The translations under genes and the position numbers were made by a program. 38,884 bases of DNA from Gammaproteobacteria bacterium. GTDB taxonomy: Bacteria > Pseudomonadota > Gammaproteobacteria > Steroidobacterales > Woeseiaceae. The DNA is taken from the NCBI GenBank assembly GCA_029864095.1, contig JAOTUB010000020.1, forward strand, positions 1 to 38,884. The letters run 5' to 3'. Each line of letters starts with the position of its first letter. The stretch's first letter is position 1. This document shows, piece after piece, positions 1 through 7,791 of the stretch. The notes beneath the pieces were generated by a model. That model saw only the letters and a list, made by a program, of their open reading frames with translations. It was not told where the DNA came from and ran no database searches.

Positions 1-358
1 CGCCGATTCCGAGAATGGCCCAAACAAATGGTCCGCAGCCAGCACTATTCGTTTCAGGAAAGTTGACGTTGGTCAGATCTTCCCCTTCCTCGCCGACTAC
101 ATCGGCGCCGAGTAAAGCGGCCAAAGATTTCGCAGCCTTCAACGCCGAGTTTGAGGGTGAAGTTATGTCGATTTCGCCACGGTTAAATACGAAATACTCC
201 ACTACCGTTTCGTTCTCTCCACTCCAATGCAGCACAAACGAGTCATTTGAGAGGTCATCAGCCTCTGCAATTGAAAATTGATCATCACTTTCTACCGCCG
301 CGAGTAATTCTCGCTCAGTAATCGGTAATTTTCGACGAATCGAGACGACGTAACTCAA
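1..358 (-). CDS. Hypothetical protein, 3' end outside the window (TTG start)
   Basis: An open frame of 119 codons runs off the left edge on the minus strand. It has no ATG. The likely start is the TTG at 358-356, because a GAGGA Shine-Dalgarno-like sequence lies about six bases upstream. The visible protein begins MSYVVSIRRKLPITERELLA, is acidic in the middle and has a small hydrophobic stretch (FVWAILGIG) at the window edge. I do not recognise a family. Even codon use and the lack of stops over 358 bases support a real gene. Confidence 0.55.
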   Translation of the reverse strand, partial: MSYVVSIRRKLPITERELLAAVESDDQFSIAEADDLSNDSFVLHWSGENETVVEYFVFNRGEIDITSPSNSALKAAKSLAALLGADVVGEEGEDLTNVNFPETNSAGCGPFVWAILGIG

Positions 359-488
359 TCAATTTCCTCAACTGGATATTGGCGGATCATGCTCTTGAGG
401 GGGCGCCAACGAACGGCTGCTTAGGGTTGTGACTTCAAGCGGTCATTGCAACACCTAAACTCTATCACTAGAGAAGGAGGTGTTGCTG

Positions 489-725
489 ATGAGTTACCCG
501 CCGAGGAGATGTGTCGCACAATATTTATTTTCCAACATAAAGCTAAACAACGGCTTTGTTGCGGCCTCTGTTACAGATCACCTCGACGAGCTCTTTTCGT
601 TTGTACTTTGTCGTTACAGGTTTTTTGTTCATACAAACAGCCCGTGCAAAAGTCGCCGCGCCAGATGTGATGATCGTACTGCCGACGCGGTTGATAAAAT
701 TGAGCAATTGACAAATTTCCAGTAG
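489..725 (+). pseudogene. Possible decayed RAYT (REP-associated tyrosine transposase) fragment
   Basis: A 78-codon frame starts at ATG 489 behind an excellent AAGGAGG Shine-Dalgarno (474-480). Its start (MSYPPRRCVAQYLFSNIKL, then TDHLDEL) resembles the N-terminus of REP-associated Y1 transposases in spacing: R-R, Y-x-F and a D-H-[IL]-D-x-L motif. A second frame near 659-690 reads PDVMIVLPTRLI, which resembles the family block around the HUH/LPDH motif with the histidines changed. The normal protein is about 150-230 aa, so this would be truncated and frameshifted. The similarity is recalled by eye and is weak; it may simply be a small unknown gene. Confidence 0.3.
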
Positions 726-792
726 AAGAAATCATTGAAAGCAGCATAGAGCTTGGGGTAAATAAATGTTCCCCATATGGGACCCAATGACC

Positions 793-1425
793 ATGAAGAG
801 AGCCATTCTGGTCTTTGTAGCCACATCTGCGGCAATCGCTATCACCTGGTTCGTCATGAACCGCTGGCCCGAAGCCAACCATGCATCGGGTAGCCAATCC
901 CACCTTGATCCCGGCGTCCAAGCGCTCGATACAGATTCGGAAAGCCAGGCTGACTCAATGTTATCCGTACCAACACAGACGGGAACCGGTGAAGCTGAAG
1001 ACAGGTGGACACCGTCTGCGCTTCGAGAAGTCGAGGATCTAAGAGCCTGGCAGCAAAGTCGAGGATACTTAAACACGTATCGCGACTACGGCAAATCGTC
1101 TGTTGAAGATCTCGAAAGCCTTTCGGCCACTGGTGACATTGGTGTGTTGCAGGAGCTTGCATCGAGATTCAATATGAAAAATCTGGAAAAGTCGATCCAA
1201 TACTTACAAACGGCGGCAATTCATGGTTCTATATATGCGCTAATCGAAGCAGGTCGGTTGTTCGTTTTTCACACAAGACGCGGTAAGAAGCTCGTCGATC
1301 CGATGGCGCCGGAGAAGCGACTGTCTAGCGCGCTAGGGTATTTCCTCGCAGCACGACTGATTGGAGACGCTGTCTCCAATCAGGGGCCGAATATACAAAC
1401 GCGTCTGAACTCTGATCAACGGTAA
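793..1425 (+). CDS. Membrane-anchored protein with a Sel1/TPR-like segment
   Basis: A 210-aa protein from ATG 793; in-frame ATGs at 766 and 787 are alternatives. I chose 793 because it opens directly into a positively charged signal anchor (MKRAILVFVATSAAIAITWF) and has a GGGA motif about nine bases upstream. After the hydrophobic segment (residues about 3-22) comes an acidic, low-complexity linker. Around residues 105-150 there is a Sel1-like pattern (LQELASRF, then YLQTAAIHGS and AGRLF). It is probably an inner-membrane or exported helical-repeat scaffold. No enzymatic motif is visible. The ending is abrupt for a Sel1 protein, so C-terminal loss is possible. Confidence 0.6.
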   Translation: MKRAILVFVATSAAIAITWFVMNRWPEANHASGSQSHLDPGVQALDTDSESQADSMLSVPTQTGTGEAEDRWTPSALREVEDLRAWQQSRGYLNTYRDYGKSSVEDLESLSATGDIGVLQELASRFNMKNLEKSIQYLQTAAIHGSIYALIEAGRLFVFHTRRGKKLVDPMAPEKRLSSALGYFLAARLIGDAVSNQGPNIQTRLNSDQR

Positions 1426-1540
1426 CTGTCTGCCAGACTGGAGGACTCCATATACATAGCAGCCGTCGGTGTTACCGGCGCAGCGATCGAATGTCGGCCT
1501 GTAATTGTTCCCTATCTAAAAAAGTCCGGACTAGCATCTC

Positions 1541-1954
1541 ATGAAGAAACTTGTCATCGCTCTGGCATTGATCGGCTCCTATGTAGCGGGAGCAGTCTCG
1601 CAGCAATTGTACTTTGGCGAATGCATTCGTGATGTTGCGGAGTCAATGCGAGAGGGCCAATCGCTACTGATTGAAAAAATAGCACCAGCTGCCGAAATCC
1701 GCGCGGTCGCAGCTTTGCGAGCAACCGTTGATACGCTGTGGTTGGTAAGGAAGTTGGATGCAGAAGGTGCAACACCTGAATTGCGTACCGGTGAGTATGG
1801 TGAGCAGCTGCTTGGTCGCATGGCGGATGTTCGACAGACATTGAATAACGCAAACATGTATGGAAATGAGTACGCAGTTCAGTATGCATTTGACCGAGCA
1901 AACAAGACGCTTGAAGAAATGGGGAATGATACGCAACTGAAACCATACTATTGA
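1541..1954 (+). CDS. Small exported protein of unknown function
   Basis: A 137-aa protein with a classical signal sequence (MKKLVIALALIGSYVAGAVS, cleavage probably near residue 20). The mature part is predicted helical: residues about 40-70 hold a hydrophobic helix (EIRAVAALRATVDTLWLV), followed by a polar Asn/Tyr-rich tail. I recognise no domain. No good Shine-Dalgarno precedes ATG 1541. It lies 115 bases after the Sel1-like gene in the same direction and ends a few bases before a copy of the dispersed repeat. One or both cysteines (residue 28 is visible) might matter, but nothing shows a function. Confidence 0.6.
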   Translation: MKKLVIALALIGSYVAGAVSQQLYFGECIRDVAESMREGQSLLIEKIAPAAEIRAVAALRATVDTLWLVRKLDAEGATPELRTGEYGEQLLGRMADVRQTLNNANMYGNEYAVQYAFDRANKTLEEMGNDTQLKPYY

Positions 1955-1956
1955 CC

Positions 1957-2030
1957 GGCCGCTATTGGCCGGACCCAACCACTGGCCTGGTCTGAGGTAG
2001 AATGGCTGCTCCTGACCCGAAGCGGCCTGT
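1957..2030. repeat. Dispersed composite repeat, copy E (module 3 only)
   Basis: This stretch aligns without gaps over 42 bases to copy D near 4734-4775. Both start with CCGCTA, continue TGG-CGGA and share TGAGGTAGAATGGC followed by CTGAC-CG-AGCGG. It begins immediately after the stop codon of the preceding gene, with a GGCCGCTATTGGCC inverted repeat at 1957-1970. It lies in the gap between convergent genes. Confidence 0.6.
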
Positions 2031-2086
2031 CGGAATTTTGCCTCACAAGCAGCCAGTTCGCGTCATCGAAAGTGCAGTCTTGCTGG

Positions 2087-3997
2087 CTACCAGGCCACGC
2101 CGTAGTCCTCGCCATAGTCGCTGGCGCCGCCCCACATCGTGCCATTCTTGCTATCGAAATAGATAGCGGTGATTGGACTATAAGTACGATCCACTGTTTC
2201 CACGCGGTAACCCATTCGGGTTAACTCGTCGCGGACCCACACGGGCACCCGGTTGGTAACCTCTATCCGGCCCGGCTCAGACTTGTGTGCACCGAACGAA
2301 CTTTGCATTTGGTAGCTGGTGATGTTGTGAGCCTCCACAGCCTGCTGGACGTCCATGCCAAATTCGACCACGTTGATAAAGAACTGCAACAGGTTCTGAT
2401 CTTGAGTGTCGCCACCCTGTACCGAAAATGCCAAGAAGGGTTCGCCGTCTTTCAATGCCAAGCTGGGAGTGAGCGTTGCGCGCGGCCGTTGCCCAGGATG
2501 AACGACGTTGAACGGGTTGAGCGCCTCGTCCAGTACGAAACTCTGCATGCGCTGGCTCAATCCAATACCAGTGCGGCCGGCGACGAAGGCCGGAATCCAG
2601 CCGCCGCTTGGCGTGATCGACACCACCCAGCCTTCTGCATCGGCCGCCTGAATCGACGTAGTACCCGCCAGGAAACTTTCCGCATCACTCATCAGACTGG
2701 CCTGTTGAAAGCCTTCCGCACCTTCGGCTTCGGCTGTCGGTGGGATAGGTGTCCATTTCTCTAGCAGATCCAGATAGGGATTCTTGTCACCCTGGAATGG
2801 ATAGGGGTCGCCCGGTTTGGTGTCAGGATCGTTGCGCTGCCAGTTGATTTGCCCGCGTCGATGTTCTGCATACGACTTTGAAAGAAGACCCTGAATGGGT
2901 TCAACCGGTGGCATGTATGGGTCGCCATAGTAAAAATCCCGGTCGGCGAATGATAGGTTCATCGCCTGGTAAAGAGCGTGGATATATCGCGCTGTGTTGT
3001 AGCCCATGCTCTTCAGGTCAATTTCCTCCAGGATGTTGAGGGCCTGCAACAGAACGGGACCCTGCACCCAGTGCGTAAGTTTGTAAACGTCGACGCCTTT
3101 GTAGTTGGTGCTGACGGGGTCCTCAATATGGACTTGCCAGCCGTCGAGGTCCGCCATTGTCATTAGTCCGCCATACTCAGCCGAGCTGCGAACCAGCTCC
3201 TCTGCGATGTCGCCACGATAAAAGCGCTCGTATGCTGCGTAGATCGCTTTCTTGCGGCTCTTGCCATCGGCCAGTGCTTTGCTCTCGGCGTCCACCAGTT
3301 TTTGCAGAGTCGCCAACAGGTCAGGCTGGCTGAAGTTCTCGCCCGGATACGGTGCAGCACGTTCCTGGCTGCCATCCTCTTTCAAATGAGGAAGAAAGAC
3401 ACGCTTCGAGTATGACCACTGCGCCAATACATCCTTGCGCCTCTCCATGTTGTCCGCTTGAGATTTCTCGATCGGATAGCCTTCGGCCATTTGCATGGCA
3501 GGTGCCAACACTTCGGCCAAGCTGAGTTTCCCGTATTCGGCCAGCATCACCATTAAACCGCCAGGTGTGCCGGGCGTTACTGCGGCCAGGGGGCCGTATT
3601 CAGGCGGATACAACATCCCTTGCTCGCGAAAAAACGCCGCGGTTGCGCCAGTCGGCGCCACTCCGAGCGCGTTGATCCCCTTGACCTCGCCGGTGTGAGG
3701 GTTGTAAATCAGCGCCTGCGTTTCACCCCCCCATCCCAAGGTGTCCCACATAGTCGATGTTGCCGCCAGCATCGCGCAGGCCGCGTCCACGGCGTTTCCG
3801 CCGCGCGTAAATGTCATCCCTCCCGCAGTGGCAGCCAACGGTTTGCCGGTAATGGCAACCCAGTGCTTTCCATGCAAGACCGGTTTTGCGGTCTTCTGCG
3901 CCTTGGCAGAGCCAGCGGCGGATAGCGCCGCCAGGAAAAAGAAGACGGCGACGAAATACAGCGGCCGGCAAGTCAAAGATTGAAGCCAAGTTGACAT
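2087..3997 (-). CDS. Gamma-glutamyltransferase-family protein, exported
   Basis: A 636-aa Ntn-hydrolase of the gamma-glutamyltranspeptidase family. Family members cleave gamma-glutamyl bonds (such as in glutathione) in the periplasm, or act as cephalosporin acylases. A hydrophobic signal segment (residues 12-33) precedes the mature chain. Early family features are GGMTFTRGGNAVDAA (59-73) and TPGTPGG (141-147). Autocleavage would occur at G445-T446: the TTS triad at 446-448 supplies the new N-terminal threonine nucleophile of the small subunit. The SVQGGDTQDQ block (525-534) replaces the usual SPGG oxyanion loop. Sequence departs from textbook Ggt around 460-480, so substrate specificity is uncertain. 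It is convergent to the upstream small genes and divergent from the S58 peptidase remnant. Confidence 0.85.
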   Translation of the reverse strand: MSTWLQSLTCRPLYFVAVFFFLAALSAAGSAKAQKTAKPVLHGKHWVAITGKPLAATAGGMTFTRGGNAVDAACAMLAATSTMWDTLGWGGETQALIYNPHTGEVKGINALGVAPTGATAAFFREQGMLYPPEYGPLAAVTPGTPGGLMVMLAEYGKLSLAEVLAPAMQMAEGYPIEKSQADNMERRKDVLAQWSYSKRVFLPHLKEDGSQERAAPYPGENFSQPDLLATLQKLVDAESKALADGKSRKKAIYAAYERFYRGDIAEELVRSSAEYGGLMTMADLDGWQVHIEDPVSTNYKGVDVYKLTHWVQGPVLLQALNILEEIDLKSMGYNTARYIHALYQAMNLSFADRDFYYGDPYMPPVEPIQGLLSKSYAEHRRGQINWQRNDPDTKPGDPYPFQGDKNPYLDLLEKWTPIPPTAEAEGAEGFQQASLMSDAESFLAGTTSIQAADAEGWVVSITPSGGWIPAFVAGRTGIGLSQRMQSFVLDEALNPFNVVHPGQRPRATLTPSLALKDGEPFLAFSVQGGDTQDQNLLQFFINVVEFGMDVQQAVEAHNITSYQMQSSFGAHKSEPGRIEVTNRVPVWVRDELTRMGYRVETVDRTYSPITAIYFDSKNGTMWGGASDYGEDYGVAW

Positions 3998-4239
3998 GGT
4001 GCAGTCCTATGTTGCAGTCGGGTGACGATATCAGACAAACGCACTATGTGTACGTTCGCCAGTTAGTCGGTTGTTGTCTACCGCAAGGCGGTGCTCTGCA
4101 ACGACCGTTTCTGACCGTATCCAGCCCATGGACTGTTAAACTACTGAGTGACTGCGACTGACCCAATGCAGACGTAACGAGTAGTGATCAAACCCGGTTT
4201 TAGGCACCTATCTGTTTTCGATAGTTCTGGAGAACCAGT

Positions 4240-4712
4240 ATGAATTTTCGTGTTTGTAACGCGGTAGTCATGGCGTTCCTGACTATCACCACACCTCTAC
4301 TTGAAAGTGTTGCCGCAGAGAGTCCGCGGGCTCGTGATTTCGGCGTACCGTTCGGGGGGCTACCAGGCCCATTGAATGCGATCACAGATGTTGAGGGTGT
4401 CGAGGTCGGCCACATCACGCTCCTCACCGGGAGCGGCGCATTACGCGTCGGCAAGGGACCTGTGCGGACGGGCGTTACAGTAATTCATCCACGCGGAAGA
4501 AACTCTACCGAGGGCGTTTTGGCGGGTGGTTCACGCTCAACGCCTCGGGAGAAATGGCCGGCACGACGTGGTTGCAAGAACGCGGTCTGATTGAAGGACC
4601 GATCGGAATAACCAATACCCACAGCGTGGGCGTCGTACGCGACGCCGCAGTGTCATGTTTTAGAGTTGAGGAACTGCCGGAAGATCAGGTTCGCGATCTG
4701 TTCAATCCGTAA
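4240..4712 (+). pseudogene. DmpA/BapA-type peptidase (S58, P1 family), frameshifted and truncated
   Basis: The start (ATG 4240, signal peptide, then PRARDFGVPFGGLPGPLNAITDVEGVEVGH in pieces) is a clear DmpA-family N-terminus; the family makes about 350-380-aa self-cleaving aminopeptidases. Frame 1 diverges at about 4523-4526. One missing base in the G run explains it, because the next frame continues the family sequence: GWFTLNASGEMAGTTW, then ITNTHSVGVVRDA. That frame stops at 4712 after an unrelated tail, before the autocleavage serine region. So about 60 percent of the protein is gone and it cannot be active. A copy of the dispersed repeat starts about 20 bases after the break, which suggests a deletion at the repeat. 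Confidence 0.85.
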
Positions 4713-4730
4713 TCACACGTGACGGACTAT

Positions 4731-4812
4731 CGTCCGCTACTGGTCGGAAGCAGAAATTCGCCCGATATGAGGTAGAATGGCGGCCACTGACTCGTAGCGG
4801 ACATTCACTTCT
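4731..4812. repeat. Dispersed composite repeat, copy D (module 3)
   Basis: CGTCCGCTACTGGTCGGAAG, then CAGAAATTCGCCCGATATGAGG in pieces, then GTAGAATGGC and ACTGACTCGTAGCGGACATTC. It is colinear with copy E and with the last third of copies A and B. It lies directly between the broken S58 peptidase gene and the next small gene. Confidence 0.65.
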
Positions 4813-4837
4813 ACGGAATTGCATAGGATCACGTTTC

Positions 4838-5209
4838 GTGAAGACGCCAAGTAAATCCAGTTGGGGAGTCATCGAGAAGAACAATCTTGATGCTGAGTGT
4901 GCATGCAGGCAATTCGCAGGTAAATCGCTAAGAGAAGCGGAAAAAATGTTTCGGGATAATACGTTGCATTACCAAGAAGGACTGCTCGCAATGCCATCAA
5001 TTGTGCTCAATCACTACGCCCCAGTCTTTGCAGACTATATCCTTTTCAACAATTCCAAAGGCGACTCAGATGGCGCTTCGTCTTTTTTGCATATGGTAAT
5101 TGAACTCTTACAAGCAAATCGATCTCTTGCGACCGAAAAGACTGAGCAAACACTCATAAACGCTGTAAGACATGCTGCAACGCGACAGGTTTTTTATGAT
5201 GCATACTGA
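4838..5209 (+). CDS. Hypothetical cytosolic protein (GTG start)
   Basis: A 123-aa soluble protein starting at GTG 4838 with an AGGA element about ten bases upstream. It has no signal sequence or membrane segment. The body is mixed helical and contains MPSIVLNHYAPVFADYILFN (about 51-71) and a C-terminal helix with HMVIELLQANR. The pattern resembles small conserved hypothetical proteins that sit in toxin/immunity or contact-dependent loci, but I cannot assign a family. Its 3' end overlaps a second short frame that is cut off by a repeat copy. Confidence 0.5.
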   Translation: MKTPSKSSWGVIEKNNLDAECACRQFAGKSLREAEKMFRDNTLHYQEGLLAMPSIVLNHYAPVFADYILFNNSKGDSDGASSFLHMVIELLQANRSLATEKTEQTLINAVRHAATRQVFYDAY

Positions 5210-5270
5210 TATTTACGGAGATTTTTCTGAACTGTACGAGCAAATCATTGAGCTTGCGACTTGCACCTAA
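5196..5270 (+). pseudogene. Truncated second cistron, 24 codons
   Basis: ATGATG at 5196-5201 overlaps the end of the preceding gene and opens the frame MMHTDIYGDFSELYEQIIEL, which stops at 5268-5270 just before repeat-rich DNA. The overlap looks like normal translational coupling, and the sequence reads like the beginning of a helical protein. I infer a downstream gene lost by rearrangement. It may be a chance frame. Confidence 0.25.
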
Positions 5271-5360
5271 CAATCAAGACAGACTCGCCGCGCATTACGT
5301 TTTTGCGTTGATGCCCGTTCATGGCGGAAAAAGGCGGAACAAGGAGACCGGAAAAGTCTG

Positions 5361-5555
5361 CTCTTGGCCGCTAGCCGCCCTTCAAATTCGGTTAATTCTG
5401 AGGAATTGAACGATCGCTTTTGGTGACAGCAGACGTTCACGGCTTGGGCAAGAATTTTCCTCAATCCGACAGCAACAATACGTCCGCTTTACCCCTGGAA
5501 GCAGACATTCCGCTGATATTGGTGAAATAGGTTGCTTATGACACGAAGCAGACAC
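5361..5555. repeat. Dispersed composite repeat, copy A (fullest copy)
   Basis: All three modules are present. Module 1 is at 5361-5385 (CTCTTGGCCGCTAGCCGCCC). Module 2 is at 5411-5438 (CGCTTTTGGTGACAGCAGAC, an imperfect hairpin). Module 3 is at 5481-5555 (CGTCCGCTTT, GGAAGCAGACATTC, GATATTGGTGAAATAGG and ACACGAAGCAGACA). The order and spacing match copy B. No credible gene lies in 5271-5618; the remainder of this gap shows nothing else I can name. Confidence 0.7.
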
Positions 5556-5618
5556 TGGGATAAAAGTTTTACGGGGACCCATAATGATTAGAACCTGTCA
5601 TTTGCGTGGTGCAGTCTG

Positions 5619-6281
5619 TTGAGCCATGAGCAGGTCCCGTCTGTTGCGCGAGTTGCAACATTGCTATATCTATTGCTGTCCCTGGGCGGTTGCGCAGGAG
5701 CACGTTTAGTCGAACCGGCGCATGTAACCGTTGATCCAAAATCCTGTGTCGTGGCCTTCTCTGTGAACACAAGCACGTTAGAAGGGAACGAGATCAAAGA
5801 GTATGGCGGACGTTTCAGGGCTTCACACTTGTATCTAAGAGATTACGAGACAATTCGTCTAAGCGATACGGACAGTGGACTGCAATTGTTCGTCCTTGAA
5901 CCGCCTAGAGAAGTTCTAGAATTTGGCCAATTCTCCCTGGCGAGGGGCGGCTACGATAAACAGTACCAGTTCGAGACCGTCGCTGCCGGTCCACAAATAA
6001 AATTGACTGCGGGCGAAATAACTTACTTGGGAAGATTGGAAATTGAGGATATTCAATTCGAGAAGCACACCAATTGGACTACCGACACGCCAATTGCGGT
6101 CAAGCTTGTATTTAGAGATGCTTGGAAAGACGATTTCCCGGTTTTGCAACAACGGTACAAAGTATTTCAAGATCGTATCGCCATCAAGCAGATTATTGGA
6201 CGCTGGGGGGAGTTGGAGTACGAACCCGTTCGATTTGTGAGGATAACGTCTGCGCCACTCTCCGACACGTTGTCGCGTTGA
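5619..6281 (+). CDS. Putative lipoprotein of unknown function
   Basis: A 220-aa protein. No ATG is available upstream in frame, so TTG 5619 is the likeliest start. It gives a proper lipoprotein signal: hydrophobic residues 14-22 followed by the lipobox LGGC with the lipidated cysteine at residue 25. The mature part is rich in beta-strand patterns (QLFVLEPP, YQFETVAAGPQIKLTAGEITYLG), suggesting a beta-sandwich exposed in the periplasm. There are no recognisable catalytic motifs. It is flanked on both sides by copies of the dispersed repeat (A upstream, B directly after its stop), so it may be a mobile or island cassette. Confidence 0.55.
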   Translation: MSHEQVPSVARVATLLYLLLSLGGCAGARLVEPAHVTVDPKSCVVAFSVNTSTLEGNEIKEYGGRFRASHLYLRDYETIRLSDTDSGLQLFVLEPPREVLEFGQFSLARGGYDKQYQFETVAAGPQIKLTAGEITYLGRLEIEDIQFEKHTNWTTDTPIAVKLVFRDAWKDDFPVLQQRYKVFQDRIAIKQIIGRWGELEYEPVRFVRITSAPLSDTLSR

Positions 6282-6296
6282 ATTTTGGCAAGTTGT

Positions 6297-6480
6297 GCTG
6301 TTGGCCGATAGCTGCCCTTCAGTTTCTCTGATCCTGAGCTGATTGAACGACCACTTACGATGAAAGCAGACGTTCAAATATGGGCGTCCCGAAAATCGTT
6401 GCCGAGCGCCCGCTTATCCCCGACACCAGACATTAGGCTAATATCAGCCAGACGGACCGCTAATGACCAAACCGGACATG
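6297..6480. repeat. Dispersed composite repeat, copy B
   Basis: Module 1 (GCTGTTGGCCGATAGCTGCC, from 6297) is followed by GATTGAACGACC and TGAAAGCAGACGTTC (module 2, 6341-6375). Module 3 runs from 6407 (CGCCCGCTTATCCCC, CCAGACATT, GGACCGCTAATGACC, CCGGACAT) to 6480. The order equals copy A. The gap 6482-6600 shows nothing else. Confidence 0.7.
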
Positions 6481-6603
6481 ATGATTTCGCAAAAGTATGT
6501 GTCGGTTTACACGATTATATCGACTGTTAGTTACTAGTTAGGCGGTCCCAAGGGAGACCGTGTTGAATCAGTCGAGACAACATGAAGGCAAATAAAGTCT
6601 GGG

Positions 6604-6639
6604 TTGGCTCAAGCACATGCGCCATCATTTTATAATGAT
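6604..6639 (+). promoter_or_regulatory. Candidate promoter with overlapping inverted repeat
   Basis: A consensus -10 TATAAT (6631-6636) lies 61 bases before the hydrolase start. The best -35 is TTGGCT (6604-6609), but the 21-base spacer is too long, so this may be an activator-dependent or different promoter. The -10 lies inside a perfect inverted repeat, ATCATT-TTAT-AATGAT (6624-6639), which could be an operator. Confidence 0.35.
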
Positions 6640-6696
6640 TGGAATTAGCTGGGCGCACTCTCAATGGTCGGGGGGAGTGGTTGTAGGAGTTAGGGG

Positions 6697-7653
6697 ATGA
6701 AGAAACTCAAGACAGTGTTATTGCTCGGGCTCCTTGCTCTGCTCATTGTCCCTGTGCTGGTAACCCAGATCGCCAAACCAGACCGGCGAAGCTTGGAGTG
6801 GGTCGAGCTGAAGGATACGAGCTATCAGGAGATCAGCTTTCAGAACGCCGCGCACGACTTGGAGCTGGCGGGCATGTTGTTCGTTCCTGGAGGAGATGGC
6901 CCGTTCCCGGCTGCCGTAATCATCCATGGATCGGGCACCAGCCGTCGCGATAGCGGCTGGTATCTGACGCTCACCCAATATCTGCAAGAAAATGGCATTG
7001 TGGTTCTTCTTCCCGACAAACGCGGATCAGAACAATCCGCAGGAGATTGGCGAACGGCAAGCTTCGAGGACCTTGCCACAGACAGCGTGGCAGCAGTAAA
7101 TTTTTTGAAGAATCAGGGGGAGGTCACGATCTCCGATATCGGAGTAATCGGCTTGAGTCAGGGGGGGCATATTGCCCCACTTGTCGCTGATCGAACGCGG
7201 GATATCACCTTCGTAGTGAACGTCGTGGGTGGGGCTGTTTCGATGCATGACCTGTTGATTTACGAAGAAACCAACAACCTTAGGGAATTGGGCATCATTC
7301 CTGGCTTATCGGACTTGCTCGCCTACCCAGCATCTTGGTCGATCACTAAGGTTCGCCAAAGAGAGTTTTGGGATGCCATCGGAAATTTTGATCCGGTCCC
7401 CTACTGGCGAAGACTTTCCGTTGATTCACTGGTGTTGTACGGGGAGAACGATATGAACGTGCCTTCGAGCGAGAGCGCCGCAATTCTGCGTTCTCTCGGT
7501 AAGCCGAACATCGAAGTAAAAATCTATGAGGGCTCCGGACATGCCCTGGAATCACCGGAGGGCATAGGAAGGAGCATTTTCCGAGAGGATGCTCTGAGGG
7601 ACATCCGAGATTTCATATACTCCTCGACGATGCTCAGTTCGCCGCCTGACTGA
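6697..7653 (+). CDS. Alpha/beta hydrolase, membrane-anchored or exported
   Basis: A 318-aa serine hydrolase with an N-terminal signal or anchor (residues 4-24). The oxyanion region HGSGTSRRD is at 77-85. The nucleophile elbow GLSQGG places Ser154. The acid is Asp252 (YGENDMNVP) and the base His282 (GSGHALESP), giving a complete Ser-Asp-His triad. This layout matches the dienelactone-hydrolase-like/prolyl-oligopeptidase-like esterases that act on small esters or peptides. The substrate is unknown. ATG 6697 has an AGGAG seven bases upstream. The gene stands alone between repeat copies, and its active-site conservation indicates that it is functional. Confidence 0.85.
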   Translation: MKKLKTVLLLGLLALLIVPVLVTQIAKPDRRSLEWVELKDTSYQEISFQNAAHDLELAGMLFVPGGDGPFPAAVIIHGSGTSRRDSGWYLTLTQYLQENGIVVLLPDKRGSEQSAGDWRTASFEDLATDSVAAVNFLKNQGEVTISDIGVIGLSQGGHIAPLVADRTRDITFVVNVVGGAVSMHDLLIYEETNNLRELGIIPGLSDLLAYPASWSITKVRQREFWDAIGNFDPVPYWRRLSVDSLVLYGENDMNVPSSESAAILRSLGKPNIEVKIYEGSGHALESPEGIGRSIFREDALRDIRDFIYSSTMLSSPPD

Positions 7654-7666
7654 ACCATTTTGTGGT

Positions 7667-7682
7667 GTCCGCTTTTGGCTGC
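7667..7682. repeat. Short fragment of the dispersed repeat (copy F)
   Basis: GTGTCCGCTTTTGGCTGC matches the core of module 2 in copy C (GTCCGCTTTTGGGG). It is too short to be certain on its own and is listed because it lies in another gap of the same region. Confidence 0.3.
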
Positions 7683-7750
7683 GATTTCAAACGGGAACAC
7701 ATATCAATCTGATTAGGTTGCTAGTTAATGGCGCGTGCCCGGCGGCTGGC

Positions 7751-7756
7751 TATAAT
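7751..7756 (+). promoter_or_regulatory. Consensus -10 element upstream of the WD40-like gene
   Basis: TATAAT at 7751-7756, preceded by GC-rich sequence without a good -35 at 16-18 bases. It would place a transcript start near 7763, about 30 bases before the TTG start of the next gene. Confidence 0.35.
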
Positions 7757-7791
7757 GTGAGACATGGCAGGTTAACGCTGGCGCATGTCAC

